From the NCBI GenBank assembly GCA_017502125.1, contig JAFVVN010000012.1, positions 1 to 33,819 of the forward strand: a DNA stretch of 33,819 nucleotides, read 5' to 3'. Made by a program: the position numbers and the translations under genes. The notes under the pieces are model-generated. The model saw only the letters and a program-made list of their open reading frames with translations. It was not told where the DNA came from and searched no databases. Shown piece by piece: positions 32,980 to 33,819 of this stretch; position 1 is the stretch's first letter; each line of letters starts with the position of its first letter. This DNA comes from Bacteroidales bacterium (GTDB taxonomy: Bacteria > Bacteroidota > Bacteroidia > Bacteroidales > UBA932).

Positions 32980-33819
32980 ATGAAGAAAATCGCTTCCATA
33001 TCAAGAATTACAGTGCTTCTGATGGCATTCTGGGCCTTCTTTGCCGTGTCTTGTGAGAAACCTTCAGGGGAAACGCCTCTCGAAGTGTCTCTCAAGAATA
33101 CTTCTGTGACCTCCGGCAAGGGACAGCAGTTCGTGAGTGTCAGATGCAGTGGAGACTGGACCTTGTCACTTGCTGCGGACGAGGGCGAAGTGGACTGGGC
33201 CGGACTCAGCGTGACTTCTGGCAAAGGTGATAAGAGCAATGTGATTCTTACATATCAGGCCAATACAGGAGAAGAGAGCAGGGAACTCAGGGTGGTTCTT
33301 GCCAGCGGTTCCAGGTCGGTTGAGTGCTCGATGGTGCAGCTTGCAGCCGGAGAACGTCCCGAAGAGGGCCCCGATGAAGACCCGCAGCCGGTTCCTGACC
33401 TGGACCTGACCAAGACAGGCTGGCTGGAGCTTCCGGCAATGGACAATCCTGACCTTGGATACTACAGTCACAGTTTCCAGATGAACGGCAAGATCTACAG
33501 GAACTATTCCTTCGGCTGGAGTCAGGATGACCGCGTGGCGCTCTGGGTGGCATATCCGCTGTGCAAGTTCTATACAAACGGAAATGTCGGAAGAACAGAT
33601 GCATGGGCAATGGATCCTCTCCTTGGTGACGACTCGGCCGCACCTTTCGGAGGTTATGCGGGAAGCTATGCAAGAGGTCACCAGGTCCCGTCGGCTGACC
33701 GTCAGTGCTGCTATGATGCAAATGCGCAGACATTCTATGGCACCAACATGACTCCGCAGTTGAATGCTCATAATGAGGGCATTTGGGCAGACCTGGAGGG
33801 CAAGGTGCGCGGATGGGCA
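32980..33819 (+). CDS. lipoprotein DNA/RNA non-specific endonuclease (truncated by the window end)
   Basis: 280 codons are visible and the frame is open to the edge. The signal peptide ends in FFAVSC (lipid cysteine 25), followed by EKPSGE. Residues about 30-120 form a BACON-like domain (NTSVTSGKGQQFVSVRCSGDWTLSL), then a Pro- and Glu-rich linker (about 121-145). From about 146 the sequence is of the NUC1/EndoG-like type: YARGHQVPSADRQ with the catalytic RGH (R232, G233, H234) and TFYGTNMTPQLNAHNEGIWADLE, which supplies the metal-binding asparagine region. It would cut DNA and RNA at or outside the cell surface, for nutrient release or biofilm turnover. About 130 or more C-terminal residues should lie beyond the window. 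Confidence 0.88.
   Translation, partial: MKKIASISRITVLLMAFWAFFAVSCEKPSGETPLEVSLKNTSVTSGKGQQFVSVRCSGDWTLSLAADEGEVDWAGLSVTSGKGDKSNVILTYQANTGEESRELRVVLASGSRSVECSMVQLAAGERPEEGPDEDPQPVPDLDLTKTGWLELPAMDNPDLGYYSHSFQMNGKIYRNYSFGWSQDDRVALWVAYPLCKFYTNGNVGRTDAWAMDPLLGDDSAAPFGGYAGSYARGHQVPSADRQCCYDANAQTFYGTNMTPQLNAHNEGIWADLEGKVRGWA

Noticed and set aside
1-33819. tRNA, rRNA, tmRNA, transposase or integrase genes
   Set aside because: I looked for these on both strands and saw none that I could support.

Overview
The window is a chromosomal segment of a Bacteroidales-type bacterium (Bacteroidota). The evidence is a SusC/SusD pair, an Oar-like TonB-dependent receptor, many lipoproteins with BACON-type domains, a PG0541-family protein, and promoters of the Bacteroides type (TTTG, about 20 bases, TAnnTTTG) with no Shine-Dalgarno sequences. 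I cannot name the genus from the sequence alone. An uncultured gut or rumen lineage is plausible.

Left part, about 1-9700: housekeeping genes. After a PG0541-like gene (241-534) there is a compact plus-strand run: trxA, an outer-membrane beta-barrel protein, a LOG-family protein, a polyprenyl diphosphate synthase, a DNA polymerase III delta-prime subunit, a RicT/PSP1 protein and trmB. Spacings are 45 bases or less, with several stop/start overlaps, so this looks like one operon driven from about 575-606. It ends at a terminator facing miaA (minus). miaA and smpB are divergent. smpB converges on metK (minus), and the two share a long bidirectional terminator. metK has a leader of about 300 bases that carries a SAM-II riboswitch (9879-9959), a terminator-like hairpin and a second structured module.

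Middle part, about 10200-25017: two surface uptake units. The first is an Oar-like TonB-dependent receptor (10225-13545) followed 17 bases later by a modular lipoprotein (13563-15386) and a strong terminator. The second is an operon of SusC, SusD, a DUF4843-like lipoprotein, a PKD-like lipoprotein, a TlpA-type thioredoxin lipoprotein and an IPT-like lipoprotein. No glycoside hydrolase, lyase or sulfatase is present, so the substrate cannot be read from the neighbours.

Right part, about 25018-33819: a row of large lipoproteins, most with their own promoter and terminator. Two of them (25096-27642 and 27831-30593) have nearly identical 5' halves and unrelated 3' halves. They carry a BACON-like domain and SusE/SusF-like repeats, then exchangeable beta-sandwich modules. 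The next (30779-32911) carries two OB-fold-like modules and stands before a truncated lipoprotein nuclease (32980 to the window end).

The most unusual items are: the SAM-II riboswitch with an apparent transcription-termination platform; a palindromic element read through in frame inside miaA; a hairpin pair sitting inside the loop of the smpB/metK terminator; a duplicated 23-base leader around another palindrome at 74-239; and a roughly 130-residue repeat module (YYYQ-GTY signature) shared by two lipoproteins that I cannot assign to a named family.
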